A stretch of 64,000 nucleotides of DNA from Methanocellaceae archaeon UBA148 (GCA_002495885.1 DAHG01000071.1:23505-87504); one strand, 5' to 3'. Counted from the stretch's first letter, positions 36,990-47,017 are shown. Numbers and translations: made by a program. Notes: generated from the sequence alone by a model not told the origin.

Positions 36990-38144
36990 ATGAAAGTCGT
37001 TAAGGACCCGGTCCATGGTTACATACTATTGGATAAGTTCGCACTAGGACTTATCGATACACCAGAGGTACAACGCCTAAGGCGCATTCGACAACTTGGT
37101 CTATCAAATTTTGTATATCCTGGCGCTAACCATACCAGATTCGAACACTCGCTTGGAACACTGCATTTGGTGGATATGCTCTTGAATACATTGAGCATCG
37201 ATGACGAAGAACGAGATGAAGTTCGGGCAGCTGCATTGTTACACGATATTGGACACGGACCGTTTTCACATTCTACGGAAGGTATTTTGGAGAGATATAC
37301 TGGTAAAAATCACGATGATGTGGGCGATCTTATTATTGGTGAAATTGCAGATGTTTTAGAGACTCAGTCAATCGATCCCTCTCACATCTCAAAACTCATC
37401 CTGGGTGAAACACCCCTTGGACAGTTGATAAACAGCGAACTTGATGCGGACAGAATGGATTATCTGGTAAGGGATGCATATTATACTGGTGTCGCATACG
37501 GAGTCATCGACTATGTGCGATTGATATATGAGATGGAGTTCAGGGAAGAATTGTTGGTGGTCAGGGAAGGTGGATTGCAGGCTGCAGAATCCTTGCTTAT
37601 ATCCCGCTTTCTGATGCACCCTACCGTCTATTTCCATCATGTGAGCAGGATCGGTGAGGCAATGCTTTCACATGCCACTGAGGCGTTGATAGAAACCGGG
37701 CTGGACCCAAATGTGTTAAAAAGGATGGACGACTCTGAGCTGATGGCAACGCTAAGAAGCACAAAAGGCTATCCGCGTGATATCGCAGAGCGAATGGACC
37801 GCCGCAGATTGTTCAAACGAGCGATTTACCTGGGAAAGGACTCCGTGGACATCGAGAGAGTGCTAGAGTTCCAGAATCAGTATAAAAAAATTGAGAGCGA
37901 AATGGCCAGAGAAGCTGGGCTTCCGGGTGGCTATGTTTTGTTGGATATTCCAAAGCGATTGGAGATCGCCGAGGGCAGGTCGAGAATACTGATCAAAGAT
38001 GAAATGAAGCACTTGGATGAAGTTTCTCAGCTCGTGCGTGCATTGGTGGACGCGCAATGGGATAACTGGAAGCTGGGCGTGTACACGCCAGAGGAACACA
38101 GGGCTAAAGTAGAGAAAGTCGCGAGGAATTATCTTGTCAAATGA
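36990..38144 (+). CDS. HD domain phosphohydrolase (SAMHD1/COG1078 family)
   Basis: 384 residues. Metal motif: H-R-F-E-H (HTRFEHSLGT), LLHDIGHGPFSHSTE, and SELDADRMDYLVRDAYYTG. Relatives are dNTP triphosphohydrolases. CTATAAAA near 36939 is a likely promoter. The UbiX gene overlaps its end by 11 bases, so it heads the operon leading to mevalonate-branch enzymes; a functional link is not obvious. Confidence 0.88.
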   Translation: MKVVKDPVHGYILLDKFALGLIDTPEVQRLRRIRQLGLSNFVYPGANHTRFEHSLGTLHLVDMLLNTLSIDDEERDEVRAAALLHDIGHGPFSHSTEGILERYTGKNHDDVGDLIIGEIADVLETQSIDPSHISKLILGETPLGQLINSELDADRMDYLVRDAYYTGVAYGVIDYVRLIYEMEFREELLVVREGGLQAAESLLISRFLMHPTVYFHHVSRIGEAMLSHATEALIETGLDPNVLKRMDDSELMATLRSTKGYPRDIAERMDRRRLFKRAIYLGKDSVDIERVLEFQNQYKKIESEMAREAGLPGGYVLLDIPKRLEIAEGRSRILIKDEMKHLDEVSQLVRALVDAQWDNWKLGVYTPEEHRAKVEKVARNYLVK

Positions 38145-38691
38145 GATAGTTGTTGGGATAAGTGGCGCCTCCGGAGTGCAATATGGTGTAAGATTGCTCG
38201 AGGTATTGAGAAATAGGGCTGAAACACACCTCATCATATCGGAGAACGCTAAATTAATCTTGAAAATTGAAACGGAGTATGAATTAGAGGATGTCCTACG
38301 GCTTGCATCACATGTACATGCCCCAGATGATTTGACTGCTGTGATCGCCAGCGGCTCATATCAGTTTGATGCAGCGGTAATCGCGCCGTGCAGCATGAAA
38401 ACACTGGGATCCATTGCCAATGGCATATCTTCCACACTGATAACGCGAATAGGGGACATCTGTCTGAAAGAAGGCAGAAAATTGATTTTGGTGCCAAGGG
38501 AGACCCCTCTCAGTTTAGTTCATATGGAGAACATGGTAAAAATAAAACGAGCAGGAGCGATAGTCATGCCTGCCTGCCCAAGCTTTTACTCCAAGCCCAA
38601 GACCACTTCTGACATAATAGATATCATAGTAGGGCGCATTCTGGACCTCTTGGGAATGGAGAACGACCTATCTGGGAGGTGGAATCCTTGA
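38134..38691 (+). CDS. ubiX: Flavin prenyltransferase UbiX
   Basis: 185 residues. Makes prenylated FMN from FMN and dimethylallyl phosphate. GISGASGVQYGVRLLE, APCSMKTLGSIANGI and LVPRETPLSLVHMENM are the family motifs. TTG start. It directly precedes the UbiD-type gene that needs this cofactor. Confidence 0.93.
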   Translation: MSNEIVVGISGASGVQYGVRLLEVLRNRAETHLIISENAKLILKIETEYELEDVLRLASHVHAPDDLTAVIASGSYQFDAAVIAPCSMKTLGSIANGISSTLITRIGDICLKEGRKLILVPRETPLSLVHMENMVKIKRAGAIVMPACPSFYSKPKTTSDIIDIIVGRILDLLGMENDLSGRWNP

Positions 38692-39929
38692 GTTTTAGGG
38701 GTTTCATAGATAGAATCGCAGGGGAAGGCGGGCTGGTTGAAGTTCATAAGCGAGTGTCATCTAACCTGGAGGCAGCTGCAATTGCTAAGAAAAGCGGCAC
38801 CACCCTTTTCCATGATGTTGACGGGTCAAAAGTCGTGATGAACCTTCTGGGATCGCGTGATTTGCTCTCTAAAGCGTTAAACATTCCCAGAAAAGAGATT
38901 GCGATGCGCCTCTCAAAGATTAAATGCGGCAAGGCAATAGTTACAGAAGATCTGCTTTTGGATGAAATAAGCAAGCCGGATCTTTCCAAGCTCCCGATAC
39001 TGACCCATTTTAAAGGGGAGCGCCCGTATATAACCGCAGGCGTTGTGGTCTCAAGATTGGATGATGTTCAGAATGCATCCATCCACAGACTGATGGTTCT
39101 GAACAAGACTGAATTGGCGGCAAGATTGGTACCACCACGTCACACATACACCATGCATCAAAAGGCAGCCCAGAGGGGTGAACCACTGCCGGTGGCAATA
39201 GTTATTGGAATGGACCCCATTACGTTATTCGCTTCTTGCACAAGGGTTCCTGTGGGGGAGGAATTTAATTATGCTTCTGCACTAAGAGGTGAGCCCGTTA
39301 AGCTCATGAGATGTGAAAATGGAGTTGCAGTGCCGGATGCCGAAATAGTGCTTGAGGGATACATACATCCAACGAAGAGGGCAAAGGAAGGTCCATTTGT
39401 GGATATAACTGGCACCTATGACATCGTTCGCGAGGAGCCTTTGATCGAGCTGACTCGGATGATACGTCGCTCTGACCCAATTTATCATGGCATAATGCCT
39501 TCCGGAGGTGAGCATCGCCTGCTTATGGGGGTGTCCTATGAGCCCAGTATTTACAAGGCGGTAGGAAGCGTAACCAAGGTGAAAAATGTCGTGCTAACGG
39601 AGGGTGGATGTTGCTATCTCCATGCCGTCGTTCAGATAGAGAAGCAGACCGAGAGCGATGGGAAAAAGGCTATCATGATGGCTTTTGCCGCTCACACCAG
39701 CCTGAAGCACGTGCTAATCGTGGATGAGGACATAGATATATTCGATCCGAGAGAATTGGAATATGCGGTGGCAACCCGGGTGAGAGGGGATAGAGACATC
39801 CTGATACTTCCTCACGTTCGGGGATCATCTTTGGATCCATGTTGTACGTCGGACGGGGTTTCCACTAAGGTGGGGGTAGATGCCACCAAGACACTTGAAA
39901 ACCCCGAGAGATTTAAGAGGGTGTTCTGA
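38688..39929 (+). CDS. ubiD: UbiD-family decarboxylase, likely anhydromevalonate phosphate decarboxylase
   Basis: 413 residues. Uses prenyl-FMN. The metal/prFMN region IHRLMVLNKTELAARLVPPRH and the catalytic GPFVDITGTYD stretch match UbiD. Next to both AcnX subunits it most likely decarboxylates trans-anhydromevalonate 5-phosphate to isopentenyl phosphate, as shown in Aeropyrum. TTG at 38688 has GGGAGGT at the right spacing; GTG 38679 is an alternative. Confidence 0.88.
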   Translation: MSFRGFIDRIAGEGGLVEVHKRVSSNLEAAAIAKKSGTTLFHDVDGSKVVMNLLGSRDLLSKALNIPRKEIAMRLSKIKCGKAIVTEDLLLDEISKPDLSKLPILTHFKGERPYITAGVVVSRLDDVQNASIHRLMVLNKTELAARLVPPRHTYTMHQKAAQRGEPLPVAIVIGMDPITLFASCTRVPVGEEFNYASALRGEPVKLMRCENGVAVPDAEIVLEGYIHPTKRAKEGPFVDITGTYDIVREEPLIELTRMIRRSDPIYHGIMPSGGEHRLLMGVSYEPSIYKAVGSVTKVKNVVLTEGGCCYLHAVVQIEKQTESDGKKAIMMAFAAHTSLKHVLIVDEDIDIFDPRELEYAVATRVRGDRDILILPHVRGSSLDPCCTSDGVSTKVGVDATKTLENPERFKRVF

Positions 39930-39950
39930 GACAAGGCGAGGTTATCATAC

Positions 39951-41102
39951 ATGCATCTAACAAAAGAGGAGGAAGCGATCTACAAAGGCGAATTTGGTGC
40001 AACCAAGCAAAAAGCCATGGAGATTCTGGTCTCGCTGGGTGATATTTACGATGCTAACTCTTTGATTCCGGTTGACAGTGCCCAGATATCTGGGGTTTCC
40101 TATAGGACTATTGGTGATGCTGGTCTAGAGTGGATTTCAGACTTGGATGCCAGGGTCGAAGTCCCATCAATGCTAAATCCAGCAGGCATGGATCGAGAGA
40201 ACTGGAGTGACATGGGCATACCTGCGAAATTTGCCGAGAAACAAGAAGAAATATTGCGGGCATATGAACGATTGGGCATAAATCCGAGGTGTACGTGTAC
40301 GCCCTACTATATCGATCCCCCAAAATTTGGAGGGCATCTCGCATGGGCAGAATCCTCAGCGGTGGCATACGCCAATTCCGTCCTAGGTGCCAGAACCAAT
40401 AGGGAGGGGGGGCCGAGTGCCTTGGCGGCTGCAATCATCGGAAAAACGCCTTGCTGCGGGCTTCACTTGGATGAAAATAGAGCTCCAGATGTTTTGATCC
40501 GAGTAAGTGACAAGCTACACGATTCAGATTACGGTGCACTTGGATACAAGGTGGGCGAGATGCTGAGAGATAATATTCCATTGTTCCAGTTGGGTTCTTT
40601 ACCAACCCGTGACGAACTCAAGTCACTCGGAGCGGCAATGGCAGCATCGGGAGCTGTGGCATTATATCATGTGGAAGGAGTTACACCAGAGTCTAAGAGT
40701 TTTGATCGACCAAAAGAGCGGCTATCACTGGACTTAAAAGATATCAAGGAAATATATGAAAAAAGGTCTGGATCAGACATTATCGCTCTGGGATGCCCAC
40801 ACTGTTCAACAGACGAATTGAGGCGCATCTCGAGACTGCTCTCCGGGAAGAAGGTCACTACTGATCTTTGGATTTGCACATCTCGCTGGGTAAAGGAGCA
40901 AAATCCTGATCTGGTGAGAGCGATCGAAATGAGTGGCGCCAAAATAATATGCGATACATGTATGGTTGTTTCGCCAGCAAGTGAGCGTTTTGAGAGGATG
41001 ATGGTGAACTCAGGCAAAGCGTTAAAATATGTGCCGAGTTTGTGTGGCGTTGATGCCGTACTTGCTACCACAGAGGATTGTATAAGAACCGCTTGTGATT
41101 AA
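39951..41102 (+). CDS. acnX: Phosphomevalonate dehydratase large subunit (aconitase X)
   Basis: 383 residues. Catalytic aconitase-X subunit that dehydrates (R)-5-phosphomevalonate. Cluster cysteines lie in CTCTPYY, LGCPHCS and CDTCMV. The GAGPSALAAAIIGKTP-like stretch and HLDENRAP are conserved. Sits between ubiD and the small subunit. Confidence 0.9.
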   Translation: MHLTKEEEAIYKGEFGATKQKAMEILVSLGDIYDANSLIPVDSAQISGVSYRTIGDAGLEWISDLDARVEVPSMLNPAGMDRENWSDMGIPAKFAEKQEEILRAYERLGINPRCTCTPYYIDPPKFGGHLAWAESSAVAYANSVLGARTNREGGPSALAAAIIGKTPCCGLHLDENRAPDVLIRVSDKLHDSDYGALGYKVGEMLRDNIPLFQLGSLPTRDELKSLGAAMAASGAVALYHVEGVTPESKSFDRPKERLSLDLKDIKEIYEKRSGSDIIALGCPHCSTDELRRISRLLSGKKVTTDLWICTSRWVKEQNPDLVRAIEMSGAKIICDTCMVVSPASERFERMMVNSGKALKYVPSLCGVDAVLATTEDCIRTACD

Positions 41103-41537
41103 ATGAAAATTAAAGGACGAGCCATCTCCAGAGGCGTTGCACGTGGGAGGGCCTTGGTAACGTCTAAGCCCATATCCTTTTTGGGCGGCGTAGATCCACT
41201 TAGTGGAAGAATCATCGAAGAAGGTAATGAGCTGTTTTCAGAGATAATTGCAAATCGCGTTTTGGTCTTTCCGCAAGGAAAAGGTTCGACGGTGGGCTCA
41301 TACGTTTTGTATCAGCTCATGAAGAACGGAGTTGCACCCTGTGCGATGATTAATATCACATCCGAAGCGATAGTTGCAGTTGGTGCCATAATATCTGGCA
41401 TTCCCTTGGTGGATTGCTTGCAGACCAATCCTCTGGACATAATCCATGATGGTGACATGGTATTGGTAAATGGAACAGAGGGATATGTTGAGGTTATTCG
41501 AGAAGATAAAGACGATAAGAATGAAATATCTAGATAA
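41103..41537 (+). CDS. Phosphomevalonate dehydratase small subunit (AcnX swivel, DUF126)
   Basis: 144 residues. The swivel domain shows KGRAISRGVARGRALV, VFPQGKGSTVGSYVLY and ITSEAIVAVGAIISGIPLVD. ATG follows the large-subunit stop with no gap. Completes the archaeal mevalonate branch UbiX-UbiD-AcnX-L-AcnX-S. Confidence 0.92.
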   Translation: MKIKGRAISRGVARGRALVTSKPISFLGGVDPLSGRIIEEGNELFSEIIANRVLVFPQGKGSTVGSYVLYQLMKNGVAPCAMINITSEAIVAVGAIISGIPLVDCLQTNPLDIIHDGDMVLVNGTEGYVEVIREDKDDKNEISR

Positions 41538-41544
41538 ATACTGT

Positions 41545-41727
41545 CTAACTCTCGAGAAATTTTAGATCGGGGGATATGTGCCTTATGGCAATTAAGCCTT
41601 CCCGCCTTTTCACACTCTCTGTATGTTTTTTGATCCTTGGCTCATAGTCCTTTAGAAGTTCAACCAGCTCACTCTGGGAATATGTCTGCGAAATCCTCAA
41701 AATCACTCTATTTTGAAATCGCCTCAC
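41545..41727 (-). CDS. 60-residue protein downstream of the AtpI-like gene, unknown
   Basis: GTG at 41727 gives a basic 60-residue protein with a SQSELVELLKDYEPRIKKH helix. Its frame stays open upstream only because the 66-bp palindromic insert has no stop. The original leader GGTGATTTTAATAGG probably reached this GTG directly from the AtpI-like stop. No family recognised. Confidence 0.5.
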   Translation of the reverse strand: MRRFQNRVILRISQTYSQSELVELLKDYEPRIKKHTESVKRREGLIAIRHISPDLKFLES

Positions 41728-41733
41728 CCTATT

Positions 41734-41817
41734 AAAATCACCAGCTTTGCTCCTAAAGTGCCAAAATTGTCCGACTTTAGGAGCAAACACGACTTTAGGA
41801 GCAAAGTCAAAATCACC
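41734..41817. repeat. 66-bp palindromic mini-element with 9-bp target duplication
   Basis: AAAATCACC at 41734-41742 is repeated at 41809-41817. Between them, CTTTGCTCCTAAAGT (41745-41759) is the reverse complement of ACTTTAGGAGCAAAG (41792-41806), and a third copy, ACTTTAGGAGCAAA, lies at 41774-41787. This is the form of a tiny non-coding insertion. Confidence 0.75.
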
Positions 41818-42013
41818 AAAACCTTTTTATAAGATTATACATGCCACCGACGAACCCCAGAAGAATGCCCACGCTCAATCCGATGGCAGCCCATGTTTCC
41901 CCGAATATTTTTCCGATTAAATAACCTAAAAATCCTCCTCCAAGCACAGAGAGTGCCACTTCGGTCCCTACCGAGATCGCCTTAAAAGCCTGAGGTATCT
42001 TAGTATTGGGCAT
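41813..42013 (-). CDS. AtpI/AtpZ-like small membrane protein
   Basis: 66 residues, two hydrophobic spans with GGGFLGYLIGKIFG and GLSVGILLGFVGGMYNLIKRFW, the pattern of ATPase gene-1 proteins that assist F-type ATP synthase or Mg2+ handling. No ATP synthase genes are in this window. Its stop codon lies in the duplicated 9-mer of the mini-element. Confidence 0.7.
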   Translation of the reverse strand: MPNTKIPQAFKAISVGTEVALSVLGGGFLGYLIGKIFGETWAAIGLSVGILLGFVGGMYNLIKRFW

Positions 42014-42204
42014 GACTTTCTTACCTTGTAGTGGTAAATCAAACTCTGAAAGATAAATATCCGTGTGTCTTTATTTATGTGTGATCTAATAAACAAACTA
42101 ACTATCATTACAAGACCACAATAATTATCTACATTACCAATTATTAATTTTAGTAATATTCATTTTTAATTTTGAAAAAATAAAATTGTAACAAGGATGG
42201 CAAC

Positions 42205-42786
42205 ATGATGGGAAATTTGATTAGCTTAATGATTCTATTCTTTGTCATCTATGACCCTTTGCTTAGCATTCCATTTTTTTTAAATGCCACGAAAAATATG
42301 GATGAAGAAGAGCGTTTTAAAACCGCAACACTGGCAATTCTAGTGGCAAGTATCATATCAATAGCAGTTCTATTTTCAGGCATAAGATTACTACATTTAT
42401 TTAACACGAATATTAATGATTTTAAGGTAGCAGGTGGAATCATCCTTGGATTACTCGGAGTCAAAATGGTACTTGGCATACCGATTACAGAAGTAGAGGA
42501 AGAGGATAGCACATCCATAAGCGGAGTCGCTGTGATTATCGGCACTCCCTTATTGTCAGGACCTGCTGCCATAACAACGATAATAATATCGGTTAGCGAT
42601 TACGGTCTTCTTACAACAGGTATTGCCGTTACAGTGGTGCTTGTTTTAACTGGAATTCTGTTATACAGTGCGTCAAAATTACTCAGATTTCTCGGAGAGA
42701 CCACAATACAAGTCAGCACGACAATGATGGGACTGATCACTCTTGCATGGGGCGTTATGTTTGTAAGGGGCGGGCTAGGGATATGA
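42205..42786 (+). CDS. marC: MarC family membrane protein
   Basis: 193 residues, six membrane spans. YDPLLSIPFFLNATKNM, GGIILGLLGVKMVLGI and GTPLLSGPAAITTIIIS are MarC family motifs. Function uncertain despite the name. AAGGATG precedes the start. Confidence 0.85.
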   Translation: MMGNLISLMILFFVIYDPLLSIPFFLNATKNMDEEERFKTATLAILVASIISIAVLFSGIRLLHLFNTNINDFKVAGGIILGLLGVKMVLGIPITEVEEEDSTSISGVAVIIGTPLLSGPAAITTIIISVSDYGLLTTGIAVTVVLVLTGILLYSASKLLRFLGETTIQVSTTMMGLITLAWGVMFVRGGLGI

Positions 42787-42935
42787 TTTGAATTGATATT
42801 ACTCATATTCAGGGGAAAAATAATCGATCGATACAAAAATCTCTTTAGATAATTTAAGTATAATGATAATTTGAGTATAATAATGTGAAATCGAAGAAAT
42901 AGTTAGGATATAATACCAATTTGGGGTAGTTACCC

Positions 42936-44135
42936 ATGATTCGAAAACCATTCATATTAAAAATTTTTGACGCTACAGATATGCAAAGGTGGAATGATAA
43001 GATACGTCCTGTAGAATTAAGGGAATTAGATAAACAGGCGCATAAAATGATAGTAGCCTACCTGTTAGGTAAATTCGAGGACGAAAATAATAGTGAAGAT
43101 TTTGATTGGATAGGAATTATAGAAGGAGGGATTTTTGAATTTTTACAGCGTTTAATTGTTACTGATTTGAAGCCTCAAATATTTCACAAAATAAAAGAAG
43201 ATCCAGAGAAGTACAAAAAGTTAAATAATTGGGTTTGTGAGAAGATAGAACCTATCATATCTCCTTTAGGCAATAATTTTTACAAGAAATTCAAAGATTA
43301 TCTATCCGATCCAAGTGAAAATTTGAATAAAAAAATTTTGAGTGCAGCTCATTTTTATGCTACCAAATGGGAATTTGACATAATTGAGCGTATGAATCCA
43401 AACGGATACGAAATTGCAGAAATAAAAAGTGAGTTACAAGCCCAACAGGAAAAATACTATGATTTAGAGGGAATATGGCGGTTAGCACTATATCCTGACT
43501 TAAAGAATTTTATTGACTTATGTGGTGAACTTAGATTTCAAGTAAGATGGAGTCATTTGCGCAGGATTCATGAGACATCCGTACTCGGCCATATGCTAAT
43601 CGTTGCTATGTTAAGTTATTTGTTTTCATTGGAAATAGGTGCATGCAGAAAAAGATGCATCAATAACTATTTTACGGGATTATTTCATGACCTACCAGAG
43701 GTTCTTACTAAGGACATAATTCATCCAGTTAAAGAAGGCATTGGAGGAGAACTTAGTCCTTTGATTAGAGAATACGAGAAGGAAAAGATGGAAAAAAAGA
43801 TATATAAATTGATTCCAGAAAAATGGCATTCAGAAATGAAAATGTTTACCGAGCATGAATTTGAAAGCATTGTTACTATAAACGGAAAAATAGAAGGAAA
43901 AACCTCCGATGAACTTAGCAAGTATTTTAATGAGGATAAATACAATCCAAGAGATGGAGAGATTGTTAAAGCAACCGATTCTCTTGCTGCATTCATAGAG
44001 ACATATTTGGAGTTGAATGAAGGCATGGCTAGTAAAGCTCTTAGAGATGCCAATAACGAATTAATAGGAAAGTCTAAAGGAAAAACTATTTCAGGTATAA
44101 AGTTTGGGGATGTGTACGCCGATTTTGAATTGTAA
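42936..44135 (+). CDS. HD domain hydrolase (YfbR/HD_3-like)
   Basis: 399 residues. The C-terminal half has the HD site: RRIHETSVLGHMLIVAML, FTGLFHDLPEVLTKDIIHPVK and a later ATDSLAAFIE. This is the layout of 5'-nucleotidase-like HD_3 proteins. The first 200 residues are helical and not recognised. Codons are A/T-rich compared with neighbours, so it may be acquired. Confidence 0.75.
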   Translation: MIRKPFILKIFDATDMQRWNDKIRPVELRELDKQAHKMIVAYLLGKFEDENNSEDFDWIGIIEGGIFEFLQRLIVTDLKPQIFHKIKEDPEKYKKLNNWVCEKIEPIISPLGNNFYKKFKDYLSDPSENLNKKILSAAHFYATKWEFDIIERMNPNGYEIAEIKSELQAQQEKYYDLEGIWRLALYPDLKNFIDLCGELRFQVRWSHLRRIHETSVLGHMLIVAMLSYLFSLEIGACRKRCINNYFTGLFHDLPEVLTKDIIHPVKEGIGGELSPLIREYEKEKMEKKIYKLIPEKWHSEMKMFTEHEFESIVTINGKIEGKTSDELSKYFNEDKYNPRDGEIVKATDSLAAFIETYLELNEGMASKALRDANNELIGKSKGKTISGIKFGDVYADFEL

Positions 44136-44328
44136 CAATTGTTTTTATAGTTCGCCTGAAACCTCAACGACAGATAAAACGGTGTTTGCGGCAGTCTATT
44201 AATGGCAGTCTATTATTCACCCAAATAATGTTTTGATAAACTTCGCTTAGTTGCATATATCAAATTCAACCAAATTTCCCTTTCTTATTTTTAAAAAAAG
44301 GGCTCCAGTTACTCAAACATTTTACATC

Positions 44329-45144
44329 CTAAACTTCTTCGCCGTTGATTTTGATAACTTTCTTAATTATCGGAATACTTTTGTCTGCGTCCTTCACTGC
44401 TTTTTCAACGACAGCATATAATCCGCTACAGCACGGGACCTCCATCACGGCAACCGTTGCACTTTTTATTTTGTTATTCCTGAAGATTTCAGTCAATTTT
44501 TCTTTGTAGGCTTCAATATCATCAAGTTTAGGACATCCAACCACTAACGATTTTCCGCTCAGCAGTCTTGAATGAAAGTTTGCATTGGCAAAAGGAACGC
44601 AGTCCGCAGCAACTAGCAAATTTGAGTTTTCAAAGAACGAGGCTTGTATTGGTAATAATCGGAGTTGAACGGGCCATTGCCTCAGAGCAGAGGTTTGTTC
44701 CGCATTTTTTGATACATCCGCTTTTTTCTTTGTCTCTCTTGGTGCAGCCCCTGGACATACATGCGGTGAATCTTTAATTTTGTTTATCTCTTTGATAGGT
44801 ATCTCAATTCCCTTTTCTTTTAAAATCTCGAGAGCTTCACTAAGATATTTAGTTTCGCCGTGATCTTTTAGGTGCTTTAGGTGTGCAATAATCGTGTTTG
44901 TACCAGCCTTTACGATATTGTCCATAACTTTCTTTTCATCATAGGGCTTGGCTTCTCTTTCTTCGGTGGTGATGGCACTCCGTGGACAAGTTCCGATGCA
45001 TGCACCGAGACCGTCGCAGAATAAATCACTGATTAAACGAGCTTTACCATCTATTATCTGTAATGCACCCTCAGGACAATTAGGAATACATAGGCCGCAT
45101 CCATTGCACTTTTTTTCGTCAATCTTGATTATTTTTCTTTTCAT
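44329..45144 (-). CDS. Ferredoxin-domain Fe-S protein
   Basis: 271 residues. N-terminal 2[4Fe-4S] domain (CNGCGLCIPNCP; CDGLGACIGTCP), then a helical region and a C-terminal domain with DCVPFANANFH, VVGCPKLDDIE and VPCCSGL. This is a conserved redox protein of anaerobes of unknown function. It reads away from arsM across a 174-base gap. Confidence 0.8.
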   Translation of the reverse strand: MKRKIIKIDEKKCNGCGLCIPNCPEGALQIIDGKARLISDLFCDGLGACIGTCPRSAITTEEREAKPYDEKKVMDNIVKAGTNTIIAHLKHLKDHGETKYLSEALEILKEKGIEIPIKEINKIKDSPHVCPGAAPRETKKKADVSKNAEQTSALRQWPVQLRLLPIQASFFENSNLLVAADCVPFANANFHSRLLSGKSLVVGCPKLDDIEAYKEKLTEIFRNNKIKSATVAVMEVPCCSGLYAVVEKAVKDADKSIPIIKKVIKINGEEV

Positions 45145-45318
45145 ATTGGTTTTCCTTAGTATACTCTTTAGAGGGGATACTTATACAATTCGATTATAGT
45201 TTCTCAAACTATGCTGTGATGAATATTACAAAATATACAAAACTATATGCTTCATCTGAATAAATAGAAGAGTCATCTTAAAATAAAAAAGGAATAAAAC
45301 AATAATGCAGGGGAAGAT

Positions 45319-46182
45319 ATGACCAAAGTTAGAAAAGAAGAAATAAAGAAAGTCGTAAGAGACGGCTATGCCAAGATTGTGAAGCAGAATAGTTCATGTT
45401 GTACTCCTGCGAATTCGTGCTGTTGTAACGCTGATTTGGCCCAAGATATGAGCAAGAAGGTAGGATATACCGATGAAGAACTTAAAGCGGTTCCCGAAAA
45501 TTCAAATTTGGGCCTTGGTTGTGGGAATCCTGTTGCTATTGCTTCTTTAAAAGAAGGCGAAACCGTTCTTGATCTTGGTTCGGGTGCAGGGTTCGACTGT
45601 TTTCTTGCTGCCAATAAAGTTGGTAAAAACGGAAGAGTTATTGGTGTAGACATGACTCCAGAGATGGTCGACAAGGCAAGATCGAACGCTAGGAACGATA
45701 ACTATGAAAATGTGGAGTTCAGGCTTGGGGAGATTGAAAATCTGCCTGTTGCTGATAACTCTGTCGATGTGGTCATCTCCAACTGCGTGATCAACCTCTC
45801 GCCTGATAAAGAACGGGTCTTCAGGGAAGCTTTCAGGGTGCTAAAGCCAGATGGAAGGCTGATGATATCGGACATGGTTTTGTTAAAGGAGCTTCCAGAT
45901 TTTATAAAGAACTCAGTTGAGGCGTATATCGGTTGTCTTTCCGGAGCAGTGATGAGAAATGAATATGTGGAAGGCATAAAAAGGGCAGGATTTCAAGACA
46001 TCAGGATAATCGATGAAAAATCATCCCCTCTCGATTACATATTTAATGACGCAAATGCAAGTGCAATCATCGAGAATTTGGAAATACCGTCTGAAAAAAT
46101 GAAGGAAGTTTCAAGTTCGGTTATAAGCATAAAAGTCTCTGGGATCAAACCAAATAAAAAATGTGATATTGAACTCACCTAA
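45319..46182 (+). CDS. arsM: Arsenite S-adenosylmethyltransferase ArsM
   Basis: 287 residues. SAM site [15 protein letters not shown] and the As(III) cysteines SSCC near residue 27, NCVINLSP and AYIGCLSGA. Converts arsenite to methylated forms. Preceded by GGGGAAGAT. Confidence 0.92.
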   Translation: MTKVRKEEIKKVVRDGYAKIVKQNSSCCTPANSCCCNADLAQDMSKKVGYTDEELKAVPENSNLGLGCGNPVAIASLKEGETVLDLGSGAGFDCFLAANKVGKNGRVIGVDMTPEMVDKARSNARNDNYENVEFRLGEIENLPVADNSVDVVISNCVINLSPDKERVFREAFRVLKPDGRLMISDMVLLKELPDFIKNSVEAYIGCLSGAVMRNEYVEGIKRAGFQDIRIIDEKSSPLDYIFNDANASAIIENLEIPSEKMKEVSSSVISIKVSGIKPNKKCDIELT

Positions 46183-46240
46183 CGGCTTATCTGGTTTGTA
46201 CATCGTTTTCATTAAAATTCCTTTTAGATAAGCTTGAAAA

Positions 46241-46289
46241 GTTATAGCGATACGTTTCACTTTGAGAGGAAAAAATATCAGAATGCAAA
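46241..46289 (+). repeat. 49-bp dispersed repeat, copy B
   Basis: Reverse complement of 31049-31097 with three differences. It lies in the 193-base gap after arsM, 87 bases before the phosphoesterase gene. Confidence 0.85.
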
Positions 46290-46375
46290 TGCGAATCAGA
46301 AAAATCTTCGTCCATCTATATAACGTTTAACTTTCAAAAGATATATCTTAGCCAAGGAGAAATGGGATTGATTAC

Positions 46376-47017
46376 ATGAGACTACTGGTCATGGCAGACA
46401 TACATGGAAACTTATCGAGGATCGAGTCAATTTTGAGTAGGGCAGGAGAAGTAGATGCGATCCTTGTAGCAGGAGACATAACCAATTTCGGTCCTGACGA
46501 AAAAGCCAAGGAGATTTTAGATACTTTAGTTGCAAGCTGTAAAAATGTGATGGCAGTTCCAGGCAATTGTGATCCCAGAAGTGTGCTGAATGTCATACAG
46601 AATTCCGGCGCGAAGAGCCTCCACGATTCCGCCCTCACACTGAACGATATAACGTTCATCGGACTGGGAGGGTCGAATCCGACCCCTTTTGGAACGCCTT
46701 TCGAACTCTCTGAGAAGGAGATGAAGGAAATACTATCAAGGCATATGGGAAAAACAGGTGGTCGAACCGTTTTATTGTCTCATGCACCTCCGAGGAATAC
46801 CCTGGATGTCACAGCACACGGAAATGTCGGCAGCAAGGCAATAAGAGACATGTTGGCTTGCGTGGATTTAGTTATATGCGGGCATATACATGAGAAGCGT
46901 GGTACTCAGGAGGTCGGAAACACATTGGTCGTGAATCCTGGACCCGCTGCGAAAGGATTTGCAGCTATTATCACTATAAACAAAGAGATTGAAACAGAAT
47001 TCATCGATCTAGGATGA
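46376..47017 (+). CDS. YfcE/MJ0936-type metallophosphoesterase
   Basis: 213 residues. Metal motifs MADIHGN (D-x-H), AGDITNFGPDE (GD), PGNCD (GN-C replaces GNH), LLSHAPPRNTLD and CGHIHEKRG. Likely a small phosphodiesterase. Its end overlaps the CYTH gene, on the other strand, by 17 bases. Confidence 0.88.
   Translation: MRLLVMADIHGNLSRIESILSRAGEVDAILVAGDITNFGPDEKAKEILDTLVASCKNVMAVPGNCDPRSVLNVIQNSGAKSLHDSALTLNDITFIGLGGSNPTPFGTPFELSEKEMKEILSRHMGKTGGRTVLLSHAPPRNTLDVTAHGNVGSKAIRDMLACVDLVICGHIHEKRGTQEVGNTLVVNPGPAAKGFAAIITINKEIETEFIDLG

Noticed and set aside
46668..46690. GGGTCGAATCCGACCCC resembling a tRNA T-arm
   Set aside because: It lies inside the phosphoesterase coding sequence and no acceptor or anticodon arm can be built around it.
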